Shown here piece after piece: positions 9,401 through 16,829 of a stretch of 60,199 bases of DNA. This stretch comes from an uncultured Myxococcales bacterium (lineage in GTDB: Bacteria; Myxococcota_A; UBA9042), in the NCBI GenBank assembly GCA_903955385.1, contig CAJBNH010000047.1, forward strand, positions 1-60,199, in the 5' to 3' direction. The notes beneath the pieces were generated by a model. It saw nothing but the letters and a program-made list of their open reading frames with translations. It made no database searches and was not told where the DNA came from. Made by a program: the position numbers and the translations under genes. Position 1 is the first letter of the stretch. Every line of letters starts with the position of its first letter.

Positions 9401-10729
9401 GACGAGCTGCGGGCGGACGCGGGAGCGCTGCACGCCGAGCTGTGGAGCCTGAAGCAGACGCTCGCCGTGCGTGGCCCGCGATCGGACGGTTTGGGCGACC
9501 TGCACATCACGGGCGACGGCAAGGTGCGAAAACTGGTGCAGAACGCCGTGCCGCAGTGGCCCGCAGGCGAGCTGCAGTGGCGGTTCAAGGCGCGGGCAGA
9601 GGACCTGACCGCCCTGAGGCTGGAGTCGGCATCGTTCGAACAGCCGGGGGCCGGCGTGCGCGTTGACCTGCAAGGCGGCGTGGATCTGGTCCCGACGGGA
9701 AGGGTCAGGACGGTCGAGTTGGACCGCTCGTCGGCGACGGGAGAAGGCGCGGCCGTCGATGTGGCATTGGAGCCGGTGCCCGGACGCCAGAGCATCGCGC
9801 TGGGAGGAACGCTGGATCTGGACGTTGCCCGGCTGGGAGAGGCGACCCAGCTGCTGGCGGGCGTGGGCCACATCCGCGTGCCGTTCCAGATAGAGTCGGG
9901 TGATCTCAGCGTGTTCCGTCTGACCGCAGCGCTGCAATTCGACGGCGTGGACCTCTCGTTGAACCAAGGCCGCACCAAGATCGAGGGCGTGCGAGGCGAC
10001 CTGCCGCTGGTCGAGGACTTCGTGATCGGCGGCGTCGAGCGTGTGCGGCTGCTGGGCGGCGGGCGCACCAACGCCTGGTCTCGGTGGCGCTATCAGGACC
10101 ACCAGCCGTTCCTGACCGGCGCGCACTATCTGGGCATCCGGCGCATGCAGCACATGGGTCTGGTGCTGGGACCGCTGGCAGGCAACGCGCGCGTCGATAG
10201 AAACGTCTTGCATCTGGACCAGTTGGAGGTGTCAGCCCTGCAAGGTCAGGTCACCGGCCAGTGCATCATCGACGTCGACGGCCGGGACACCAAAGTCATG
10301 TTCCGCGGCAACGGCACGGGGTTGAAGGTGCCGGGACACGACGAGCGGCTGGACCTGCACGCTGCGATGACGTTGCTTCCCGGCCGGATGGCCGTGGCGG
10401 GGCGAATCCAGCTGCTGCGGGCTGGACGCAGCCACCTGCTGATGTTGCTGGACCTGTGGGACCCGTACCGGGAGGACACGCGCGCCAACCAGGCGAGAAT
10501 GGCGCTGCAGCTCGGTCACCCACGACAGGCCTCGATGACCTTCCAGAACGGTTTCATGGACATGTCGGTCGAGCTGGGAGGCGCCGCCGGCGTGGTGTCG
10601 ATCGACGAGATCCGTGGCATTCCGCTTGGCCCGCTGATGCAGAAGTACCTTGCACCGTTGATGGATCAGTTCTTCGGAGCTGCCGCCGCGACCGGTTCCG
10701 GGAGCGACAAGGAGAGCCCTTCGCCATGA
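6467..10729 (+). CDS. AsmA/TamB-superfamily protein, YdbH-like (intermembrane lipid transport candidate)
   Basis: A 1420-aa protein from ATG 6467. It has a cytoplasmic Pro/Lys-rich N-terminus, one membrane anchor (about residues 38-62) and a very long, periplasmic, repetitive beta-rich body containing many alternating hydrophobic strands with 'LR.RGLRARVSL', 'VRVRGLR' and 'L.LDG.Q' rhythm, as expected for the grooved beta-taco of AsmA-like proteins. The C-terminal 200 residues (LEVSALQGQVTGQC, then QNGFMDMSVELGG and EIRGIPLGPLMQKYLAP) resemble the YdbH/DctA-YdbH end. In E. coli YdbH works with TamB and YhdP in moving phospholipids to the outer membrane and lies in an operon with ynbE and ydbL. 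Here the following gene, overlapping by four bases (ATGA), is a YdbL-like lipoprotein, which supports the YdbH assignment over plain AsmA. Confidence 0.7.
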   Translation: MPTETAPPTVTTPPEPQVPVGQPRPAKKAAGTRKWLRWLRFVLTTLLLVLVIAAGVVATHLGAPWVRGPVRGLVFEMTGVHVDYADASLGASSFELRDLTVPSLPPDADLAPQLLRIQRITATWRWGDLLTGDWRLTTLTVQEPALHVVVDTQWGDSLSRLLASLPEPDQPPVPLSKTLDDLRDGTAMAVDALRVRGLRARVSLRLPTGGTRELALGEVQLDGQVQLGAPKLVANLHGAPDAKGLSLTMLQGGRPALVPPEPPSQTQSVATLRALQHLWTHGGRLPLAFALDVELPTADSALVKVGLSRKDSRSPLLDLQARATFQPGRQQVTAVLEQFGLLGETVVATGRAVLPDAGPGPTVESAEARLRLDPLLALVPAELATAVGRGWSALARLKNLRMAENPLASQLGGLLLQLDGDALEVKRGTQTARLQGMHVEVRVDPVGATMQGPETRLRLRVVAPIGRLSAADSATGKRVEIQGLDAGLDTTAAAATEALRQAAGGVVPGLGALVGLDIAGHLKWAKLEAVAAAGEVTATQAGLEATAQVGPQGTQVRVRMPMRELAATVAAGSVRLTGWQARLDASGPAVLGAGVPQAGNFKLDAGLDVQGIEAAADGVAGALSDVVLSLKTPGLHAQWTEPWQVGGSLSLEAKAASARVGGGPALRGLRAWAEVEKFQVDPRDPGQATALLRAGLQAGGSEGKARLDRTPDRLDWQVDATGQALGELLAALPLPPDLRSLAEWGRLGFAVRSQGQAKTPGGQLGAVKQDTTVEVRQLWTRQAGLAVGFPQATLRLQSEGVGLDQELQVTGTVASPRVGRWTGASRNDVVARVRYQPTEGKVAASGKLSSPSGPNLAFDVKMAPGQGDALDYAATADASALAGMLRLLPADVRDAVGLDARKLTAKVTASGSLPGGAALLRGDAGALVGAKGTHRVLLDVRGVRVEQPGVQVDLPSVQVEVYASLGASGVSADVRVTADELRADAGALHAELWSLKQTLAVRGPRSDGLGDLHITGDGKVRKLVQNAVPQWPAGELQWRFKARAEDLTALRLESASFEQPGAGVRVDLQGGVDLVPTGRVRTVELDRSSATGEGAAVDVALEPVPGRQSIALGGTLDLDVARLGEATQLLAGVGHIRVPFQIESGDLSVFRLTAALQFDGVDLSLNQGRTKIEGVRGDLPLVEDFVIGGVERVRLLGGGRTNAWSRWRYQDHQPFLTGAHYLGIRRMQHMGLVLGPLAGNARVDRNVLHLDQLEVSALQGQVTGQCIIDVDGRDTKVMFRGNGTGLKVPGHDERLDLHAAMTLLPGRMAVAGRIQLLRAGRSHLLMLLDLWDPYREDTRANQARMALQLGHPRQASMTFQNGFMDMSVELGGAAGVVSIDEIRGIPLGPLMQKYLAPLMDQFFGAAAATGSGSDKESPSP

Positions 10730-11295
10730 ACGCACGAATCGCCATGCTGCTCGCGCTGTTGCCTGCCTTGTCGGCCACCGCTTGCATCCACGCGCCGGAC
10801 GTCGTCATCGTCGACCGCCGCACCGCACTGGAGCAACAGGCCGGTGGTCGCTATGGCGCGCTGGAGGAGGAGCTGGAGCAGCAGGGTGTCAACGCGCGAC
10901 CGGAGCCCTTCACCAGTGGACAGCTGGCCGCCTCGGGGTGGAAGACGGGAGAAGACGGGCAGGCGCTGGCCTCCCTGTACAACGAGCTCTCGGCAGACGC
11001 AGACCGCATTGACCAGCTGCTGGTGCGGCGGTGTGTGGGTGAGGCGCTGGCCGGCACGCTGGCCGAGACGCGCGAGCCGTGCTCTGGCGGTGTGGACCCT
11101 GAGAGCGTGGGCACCCTGGTCGAGCGAGCCAACCGCAACCGACGGCAAGTGTGGCTTTACATCCAAGCGCGCAACCCCTCGACAAGCCTGGAGGATGTGC
11201 AGGCTGCGTGGCGTGAACGGCACCTGACGGATCTGGTGTGCGGCGGCCATCTGCAAGCCGACGACGGCAAGTGGACGGTGAAGCCATGCGACTGA
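10726..11295 (+). CDS. Lipoprotein, DUF1318 (YdbL)-like
   Basis: A 189-aa protein whose ATG overlaps the YdbH-like stop (ATGA), implying translational coupling. The signal peptide ends ALSATAC (lipid-modified Cys20). The mature part begins with DVVIVDRRTALEQQAGG, the N-terminal signature that I associate with DUF1318/YdbL-type proteins, then a helix-rich region with LRRRCVGEAL-like and AWRERHLTDLVCGG segments. In E. coli, YdbL is a small periplasmic partner of the YdbH-YnbE phospholipid bridge and YnbE is the outer-membrane lipoprotein; this single lipoprotein may do either or both jobs. Family membership is from pattern memory, not a search. It overlaps the next gene by ten bases. Confidence 0.6.
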   Translation: MNARIAMLLALLPALSATACIHAPDVVIVDRRTALEQQAGGRYGALEEELEQQGVNARPEPFTSGQLAASGWKTGEDGQALASLYNELSADADRIDQLLVRRCVGEALAGTLAETREPCSGGVDPESVGTLVERANRNRRQVWLYIQARNPSTSLEDVQAAWRERHLTDLVCGGHLQADDGKWTVKPCD

Positions 11296-14200
11296 CGGCC
11301 CGAGCAGGCGCGTGGTGCGCGGCGACGGCGATGCTGCTGTCGGCGGGTGCGGCACGTGCAGCGGACCCCGAGCCGGGCATCCTGCGGTCGCTGGTGCGAC
11401 TGACGGCGGGAGCCTCGGACCAGTTCCTGGGAGCGCTGTCGCCCGACGGTAATACGCTGTATTACGTCAGCAACCGCAACGCAACTACCCAAGTTTTCTC
11501 GCAAAAGACGCGCGGCGGTGTGGCAGGGCTGCTGTTCGACGATGGCGCCGATGTGTCGTTTCCGCGGCCCAGCCCGGATGGCAAGACGCTGCTGTACATC
11601 TCGACCCGCGATGACGCGACCGGCGACGCGTGCCTGCGCGACCTGCAGACGGGAGACGCACGCTGCCTGACGGGCCCTGAGACGGCCGACCAGCACGCCT
11701 TCTGGTTCCCCGACGGCCAGTCGGTCGGCGTCGTGCGGCGAACCGGGCTGAACGCGGACCTGGAGTTGGTGCGGATCGAGGTCGCCAGCGGGCGCAAGCA
11801 GTTGTTGCTGCAGCGCAATCTGTCGACGCCCGCTGGATCGCCCGACGGCAAGTGGCTGGTGTACGTGCCGCTGGAGCGCGCGTCGCAGGACGTCGGCGTC
11901 AGCTTCTCGATGCGCTTGGGCAAGGGGCTGGCACTGGCGCGGTCCGACGGCAAGCAGGTGGGCGAGGTCCGCTTCGATCTGCCTGGCGTCACCGGGTTTC
12001 CTGCGTTCGCGCCCGATGGCCGCTACCTGTACTTCGCCCAGCACTTGAGCGACACCAACTTCGACGGCCGCATTGACGGTGACGACAACGCCGTGGTGTT
12101 CCGGGTGCCGTTCGCGCCCGACGCCGACCCGCCCATCGACCCCGCGGCGACCGAGCAACTGACCAGCGCCCTGTGGAACTGCCAGTACCCCGCGCCTGGA
12201 CGAGACCGGCTGGTCGTGACGTGCCACGCCGACGGCTCGCTGGACCTGTACAGCCTGCCGCCGGACGGTGCGCTGGCGTCCGGTCTGCCGGCCGACAAGC
12301 TGCTGGAGGCACTGGAGGCCGCGCGTGATCCGTGGCAGCGGTTGCTGGTGCTGGGGCGGTTGGCGCGCAGCGCGTCGGGCGCGCAGAAGGTCGAGCGGCT
12401 GCGCGAGATGACGTGGCTGCATCTGGCGAACGGCGAGCACGCGTCGGCCGAGTACTACGCGGCGATGGCGGGACGGCTGGCTGCGGGCGACGCCAAGGTG
12501 ACCGGTTGGGCGGCGGTCGTGGCCGAGCTGGTGGCGCATCGGCGCGAAGAGCGGCTGCTGAACCGCGGCCAGCTGCACGACGGTTTCGTGATGGACCAGC
12601 GCAACCGCCTGACCCGACTGGAGAAGCTGGCCCAAGGCGCACCCGCGGCCGTGCAGGCGCTGTCGCTGCTGGCGCAGGTTGAGGTGCTGGACGTCATCGG
12701 TGACGAGGGCGAGGCAGAGCGGCGGCTGGCCCGGTTCGACGCACGGCGGGTCGACGAGCCGTTCGCGCTGCGGCTGTTCGGCGACCGCGGCGTGGCGCTG
12801 CTGCGCGAGCATGGCGAAAACGACAAGGAGCTCGATGCCTTGGCGGCGCTGGCCACCCGGCCCAGCTTCGACGATGCAGAGCGATTGCGGTACGCCGACC
12901 GCTTCGTCGCCGCGCTGCTGCGAGGGGCAGGTCATGCAGAGCAGCTGAAACGACTGGACCTTTGGCGGGGGCGTTTTGACGCGGAGGGTGAGCTGGCGTT
13001 CCGTCTGGAGCTGGAGGCGCAGCTGCTGCAGCTGACGCCGGGCAAGGATGAGGAGGTGCGCGCCACCGTGTTCGCGCTGTACCGCCAGAACAAGTCGTTT
13101 GCGCGGCGCAAGGCCCTGGTCGCGGCGACACTGCGGCGCGCGGCAACGATGAGCAGCGCCCTGCTGATGTACGAATTCAGCAATTCTTGGGTCTCGTGGC
13201 TGGGCCGGGACCACGCCGCGCGTGAGGACGCGGTCGACCTGTTCCGCACCGTCGTGTTGGAGCGCGCGTATCTGTCCGAATCGCAAGGCAAGATCGACGA
13301 CGCCCGCGGCAACTTCTTTGGCGTCACGCTGCAGACCGACGACCTGGAATCCCACATCGGCTTCATCGAGCTGCGGCTGCGTGAGGGCAAGAACGACGTC
13401 GCCGAGTTCTACCGCAAGCGGTTCGAGAAGACGCCCGATGCCCCCGTGCCCCGGTTTGCCCGGGCATGGCTGGCGGCCCGCACGCTGACGACCATCGCCG
13501 ACGCGGAAGTGCGGCGACAGGCGATCGCGGCGATAGAGGCGGACCTGGCCCCCGCCAGCGGCGCGTTTGTGCAACAGGCGGCGTGGTATGCGTTCCTGGG
13601 GTATCTCGCGCACCAACGGCTGCTGACGGGCGACCGCTCTGCCGCGCTGCCGGCGAACGAGAACTACCTGATGGCGCTGGACCTTGCCCGCGACCGGCCT
13701 CGACAGGCAGCCAGCGTGCTGCAGGCGCTGGGACAGCTGCAGGCGGCTGTGGGCAACCACTGGCTGGCACTCGACTTCTTCGACCGGCGTGACCGTCTGC
13801 CGTACCTGCGACCGGCGTCCGAGCTGACCGCCCGACTGGCGCGCGCCCGCAGCCTGTATCAGGTCGGCCGCCACGGGGAGTCCGCCGCCGATGCCGATCG
13901 GGCGCTTGCGCTGCTGGACAAGCATCCAGAGTTGCAGCGGTTTCGCGATCTGGTGACCGACCGCGCCGCGCTGTTGCACTACGCCGCCGGCCACTTCGAC
14001 CGGGCCTATGCCCTTGCCACGCAGGCGGCAGAGGGGGGCGGCGCCGCGGCTGACCAGCTGGCCAATCGCTTGCGTTCCAGGCTGTTGCAGGCCGCGGCGG
14101 CGCAAGCGGCGGGTCAGGCCGACCGGGCGCTGCAGGCGGTGGCGGCGGCGCGCAAGGATCTGGAGCAGGTGACCGACGAGGCCCTGAAGACCTCGCTGCG

Positions 14201-14723
14201 CCCGTGGGAGCGGCCCGCGCGTGTCGACCGCGACGACGTTCAGCTGGTCCTGCTGGGCATCGAGGCCTCGGCACTGGAACAGCAGGGGCAGCTGCCCCAG
14301 GCGCGGACGGCCCTGTTGGCCAGACGGGACCTGCTGGCTGAACGCATGGACGACAGCGAGGACGACGAGAGCCTGCCCCTGCTGCTGGCAGAGGTCGAAG
14401 AGCGTCTGGCCGACGTCGCCCGCAAGCAGGCCCAGCCCGAAGTGGCCGTGCGCCATCTGGAAGCGGGGCTGGTCGCGGTGGCGCGTTTCACCAAGCTGAC
14501 CGGTACGGTGGCGCCGCCGCTGCGCCTGCGGCTGCTGTTTGCCTATGCAGAGGCCACCCTGTATGGCAAAGTGCCTGTCGGCCTGCTGCACCGCGACTTG
14601 AAGGCAGATCTGACGGCGGTGCACCGGGAATTGGCCGCGCGCGGCAACCCGCTGAAGGCCCCGGAACGGTTCCTGCTCGCCACCTACTTGACCCTGTTGG
14701 ACACTCGAAAGGAGTCCCGATGA
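11286..14723 (+). CDS. Periplasmic TolB-like propeller plus helical-repeat protein
   Basis: A 1145-aa protein. ATG 11286 lies within the end of the preceding lipoprotein gene. A Sec signal peptide (cut near Ala-Arg-Ala-Ala, about residue 24) is followed by about six PD40/TolB-type blades from residue 45 to 320: LSPDGNTLYYVSN, PRPSPDGKTLLYIS, FAPDGRYLYFAQ and similar. From about 350 to the end it is almost all alpha-helical with Ala/Leu/Arg-rich TPR-like repeats and no membrane segment. Propeller plus TPR architectures usually act as periplasmic scaffolds that bind proteins or lipids; no catalytic motif is seen. Its overlap with the genes on both sides places it inside the YdbH-like operon, so a part in the same envelope process is a fair inference. 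Confidence 0.7.
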   Translation: MRLTARAGAWCAATAMLLSAGAARAADPEPGILRSLVRLTAGASDQFLGALSPDGNTLYYVSNRNATTQVFSQKTRGGVAGLLFDDGADVSFPRPSPDGKTLLYISTRDDATGDACLRDLQTGDARCLTGPETADQHAFWFPDGQSVGVVRRTGLNADLELVRIEVASGRKQLLLQRNLSTPAGSPDGKWLVYVPLERASQDVGVSFSMRLGKGLALARSDGKQVGEVRFDLPGVTGFPAFAPDGRYLYFAQHLSDTNFDGRIDGDDNAVVFRVPFAPDADPPIDPAATEQLTSALWNCQYPAPGRDRLVVTCHADGSLDLYSLPPDGALASGLPADKLLEALEAARDPWQRLLVLGRLARSASGAQKVERLREMTWLHLANGEHASAEYYAAMAGRLAAGDAKVTGWAAVVAELVAHRREERLLNRGQLHDGFVMDQRNRLTRLEKLAQGAPAAVQALSLLAQVEVLDVIGDEGEAERRLARFDARRVDEPFALRLFGDRGVALLREHGENDKELDALAALATRPSFDDAERLRYADRFVAALLRGAGHAEQLKRLDLWRGRFDAEGELAFRLELEAQLLQLTPGKDEEVRATVFALYRQNKSFARRKALVAATLRRAATMSSALLMYEFSNSWVSWLGRDHAAREDAVDLFRTVVLERAYLSESQGKIDDARGNFFGVTLQTDDLESHIGFIELRLREGKNDVAEFYRKRFEKTPDAPVPRFARAWLAARTLTTIADAEVRRQAIAAIEADLAPASGAFVQQAAWYAFLGYLAHQRLLTGDRSAALPANENYLMALDLARDRPRQAASVLQALGQLQAAVGNHWLALDFFDRRDRLPYLRPASELTARLARARSLYQVGRHGESAADADRALALLDKHPELQRFRDLVTDRAALLHYAAGHFDRAYALATQAAEGGGAAADQLANRLRSRLLQAAAAQAAGQADRALQAVAAARKDLEQVTDEALKTSLRPWERPARVDRDDVQLVLLGIEASALEQQGQLPQARTALLARRDLLAERMDDSEDDESLPLLLAEVEERLADVARKQAQPEVAVRHLEAGLVAVARFTKLTGTVAPPLRLRLLFAYAEATLYGKVPVGLLHRDLKADLTAVHRELAARGNPLKAPERFLLATYLTLLDTRKESR

Positions 14724-15211
14724 AGCGCCTGACTCTGTGGATCGCTCTGGTCGCCCTTACCCTGCCGCTTGCCGCGTGCGAGACCGTTCTGCCCGACGCC
14801 GTCACGACGGTGCAGCCGACGTTCACCAGCATCTACGCGGACTATCTGTACAAGTGCGCAGACTGCCACGCCCCCGGTGCGATGGGCAGCATCAACGGCA
14901 TCGAGCAGAGTCTGGACTTCTCGACCCAAGCGAAGGCCCACGCGACGTTGATGACCAAGGCCAAGGGCATGTCCGGCAACCCGTCAGCCTGCAACGGCAC
15001 GGCCTTCGTGGTCGCGGGTAACCCCGGAAAGAGCCTGCTGCTGGCCACGCTGGACAGCTCGGTGCGGCAGGCGTTCGACACGGGCGACGGCTCCGGATGC
15101 GACGTCGACTCCATCACGGACATGACGATTCGCGTGCAGGGCGGAACGCCCTCGTCGGCCACGCTGACCGCGCTGCATGACTGGATCGCCGCGGGTGCCA
15201 AGAACGACTGA
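14720..15211 (+). CDS. Lipoprotein with a single CxxCH heme-binding-like motif
   Basis: A 163-aa protein, ATG overlapping the stop of the previous gene (ATGA), with AAGGAG just upstream. The lipobox is LPLAAC (Cys20). One CADCH motif (Cys46, Cys49, His50) follows, in a context close to 'planctomycete-type' cytochrome c domains, where a short covalent-heme motif precedes a long loop and a C-terminal helix (LHDWIAAGAKND, typical of cytochrome c ends). A distal axial Met (MGS, MTKAKGM) is possible but not certain. It could be an electron carrier or a structural heme lipoprotein anchored in the envelope. It is the last gene of the coupled four-gene run beginning with the YdbH-like protein. Confidence 0.65.
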   Translation: MKRLTLWIALVALTLPLAACETVLPDAVTTVQPTFTSIYADYLYKCADCHAPGAMGSINGIEQSLDFSTQAKAHATLMTKAKGMSGNPSACNGTAFVVAGNPGKSLLLATLDSSVRQAFDTGDGSGCDVDSITDMTIRVQGGTPSSATLTALHDWIAAGAKND

Positions 15212-15222
15212 TTCGGGTCGCA

Positions 15223-15279
15223 TGACGCGCGTCAATTTGCGTCAGTGGGCGCGGTGAATCCCTCGACGCGAATCCCTCG
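15223..15279. repeat. Palindrome and 10-bp direct repeat in an intergenic gap
   Basis: The 217-base gap before the HEAT-repeat gene holds a perfect 12-bp palindrome, TGACGCGCGTCA (15223-15234), and two copies of GAATCCCTCG (15256-15265 and 15270-15279) 14 bases apart. They lie upstream of the candidate promoter at 15355. They could be regulator-binding sites; there is no T-run to make the palindrome a terminator. Confidence 0.5.
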
Positions 15280-15354
15280 GCACCTGTCGCGGCTTTGATC
15301 CCGACGACGCAACCATCAGTGAGGCAAGGCAGTTTGTGTGAACGGGGGAGGGTC

Positions 15355-15382
15355 TTGACTGGCCTCTGCGAGTCGTTAGGCT
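15355..15382 (+). promoter_or_regulatory. Candidate promoter for the HEAT-repeat gene
   Basis: TTGACT (15355-15360) and TAGGCT (15377-15382) with a 16-base spacer, 47 bases before the start at 15429. The -35 is close to consensus and the -10 has the TAnnnT pattern seen elsewhere in the window. Confidence 0.4.
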
Positions 15383-15428
15383 CACCCACGGGCACCGATT
15401 CGTGTCCAATACTACCGAGGGGGGTTAC

Positions 15429-16766
15429 GTGAATCACATGACTATCGGGCGCTTGGCAACCTGCCTGGCGACCGCGCTGCTGTTGACAGTTCCCGCCGTT
15501 TCCCACGCTGGGGACCATCCGGGCTGGGCCGAAGCAACCGATGGAAAGGGCGACTACGGCTATCTTCGCAAGTGGTTCTTTGAGGATGGCTGCCCCGGCA
15601 AGGGGTTTACCGCCTGCAAGGACTTCAAGGCGGCCCTCAACATCGGCGACAAGTTCCCGACCCCGCTGGTGACCGACGCACTTGTCGTGGGCGGCGACAA
15701 CCTGACCAGCAAGAGCTGCATCCCGGCGTGGGGCTGCTCAACGCTGATCCCGTCTCTGGAACTCATCGGCATGCGGGGCAGTCCGGACAACAAGGCCCTG
15801 CTGGACGGCTTCTTCGCCAACGCAGAGCTTTGGGAGAGCAATCAGGCCAGAACCCGCCGGGCCGTGCTGGTCCGCATCTTGGGCTGGTATGGCGACAAGT
15901 CGTTCGCCCCCGTGATCAAGGCGATGGTCGAGTACGAACCGGGCCGCGAGTTTACCAACGTCGCGCTGGCTTCGGCAGCGGCGCTGTTCGAGCAGTGGGG
16001 GGACAACAGCCTGATCGAAGCGTGCCAGGCTACCTTTGACCCCAGCATCGACTCCCCGGCCATCCAGGACGCACGCTCGTCATGCGCTCACTACCTGCTC
16101 AAGTTCGGGGACAAGTCGGTCGCCGGCAAGCTCAAGCGCGCCAAGCCGGGCAGTGACGCCTATACGGCAGTCCTGTTGGGTGGCATGGGCGACAGCAGCA
16201 ACAAGGCCGAATGGCAGACGACCGTCAAGGACTTCGCTGGCAGCCCTGACCGCACTGAGCGGGCGGCAGCCTTGGCCGCGTTGGCGCTGTTGGGCGATGC
16301 CAAGGCGGAAAAGGAGTACCTGGCGCTGCTGACGGGCAAGAATCCCGATGCCGCTTTTGAGCACGCGCAGATCCTCGCGATTCTGCAGGGTACCCCGCTG
16401 GCCAAGAAGGCCGCCGCCGCCGTCAAGAAGGTCGTGGGCAAGCTGGACGCCAAGGACAAGGTCGGCCGCACTCGCGCGATGATGGTCGCGTTCCTGCTGC
16501 GGAGTGGCGATGCTTCAGTGCTGCCGGATGCCGTTGCGCTGTTCGCTTCGGACGACACCGACGTGCGCAGCCAGCTGGCGGGAGCGTTGGCGGGCACGCT
16601 GCGCGGTGGTCCGTTCGTCGGGCCCGGCAACGGGATCTACGGCGGCGCGCCGGTCGCCGGCCTGGGCAAGGTGCTGGACGAGGCGTGGGGCAACGAGTCC
16701 GACGCCAGCGTCAAGACGTCGATCGCGCAGGCCTGGGTCATGCTGCGGTCGGTCGGCGGGAACTGA
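15429..16766 (+). CDS. Secreted HEAT-repeat-like protein
   Basis: About 445 aa. GTG 15429 is preferred, with GAGGGGGG at 15417-15424; ATG 15438 (three codons later) is an alternative. A signal peptide ends near PAVSHA-GD. The mature protein is a chain of helical pairs with HEAT-like rhythm: RRAVLVRILGWYGDKSF, AIKAMVEYEPG, ASAAALFEQWGDNSL, AAALAALALLGDAKA, MMVAFLLRSGDASV and SQLAGALAGTLRGG. A Cys-containing N-terminal 80 residues (DGCPGKGFTACKDF, SCIPAWGCSTLI) may be disulphide-bonded. Such proteins serve as protein-binding scaffolds; no enzyme motif is present. It is a monocistronic gene, convergent with eutB. Confidence 0.65.
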   Translation: MNHMTIGRLATCLATALLLTVPAVSHAGDHPGWAEATDGKGDYGYLRKWFFEDGCPGKGFTACKDFKAALNIGDKFPTPLVTDALVVGGDNLTSKSCIPAWGCSTLIPSLELIGMRGSPDNKALLDGFFANAELWESNQARTRRAVLVRILGWYGDKSFAPVIKAMVEYEPGREFTNVALASAAALFEQWGDNSLIEACQATFDPSIDSPAIQDARSSCAHYLLKFGDKSVAGKLKRAKPGSDAYTAVLLGGMGDSSNKAEWQTTVKDFAGSPDRTERAAALAALALLGDAKAEKEYLALLTGKNPDAAFEHAQILAILQGTPLAKKAAAAVKKVVGKLDAKDKVGRTRAMMVAFLLRSGDASVLPDAVALFASDDTDVRSQLAGALAGTLRGGPFVGPGNGIYGGAPVAGLGKVLDEAWGNESDASVKTSIAQAWVMLRSVGGN

Positions 16767-16829
16767 GCTTCCACGGACGAATACGGCTCGGCAGACCTGA
16801 CCAACGAGGTCGCCTGAGCCCCCCGCCGC

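Noticed and set aside
11157-14624. A 1155-residue open frame on the minus strand opposite the propeller/TPR gene
   Set aside because: It mirrors a real gene in a GC-rich region. Its composition is Arg/Gln/His/Val-rich with no domain, signal peptide or RBS.
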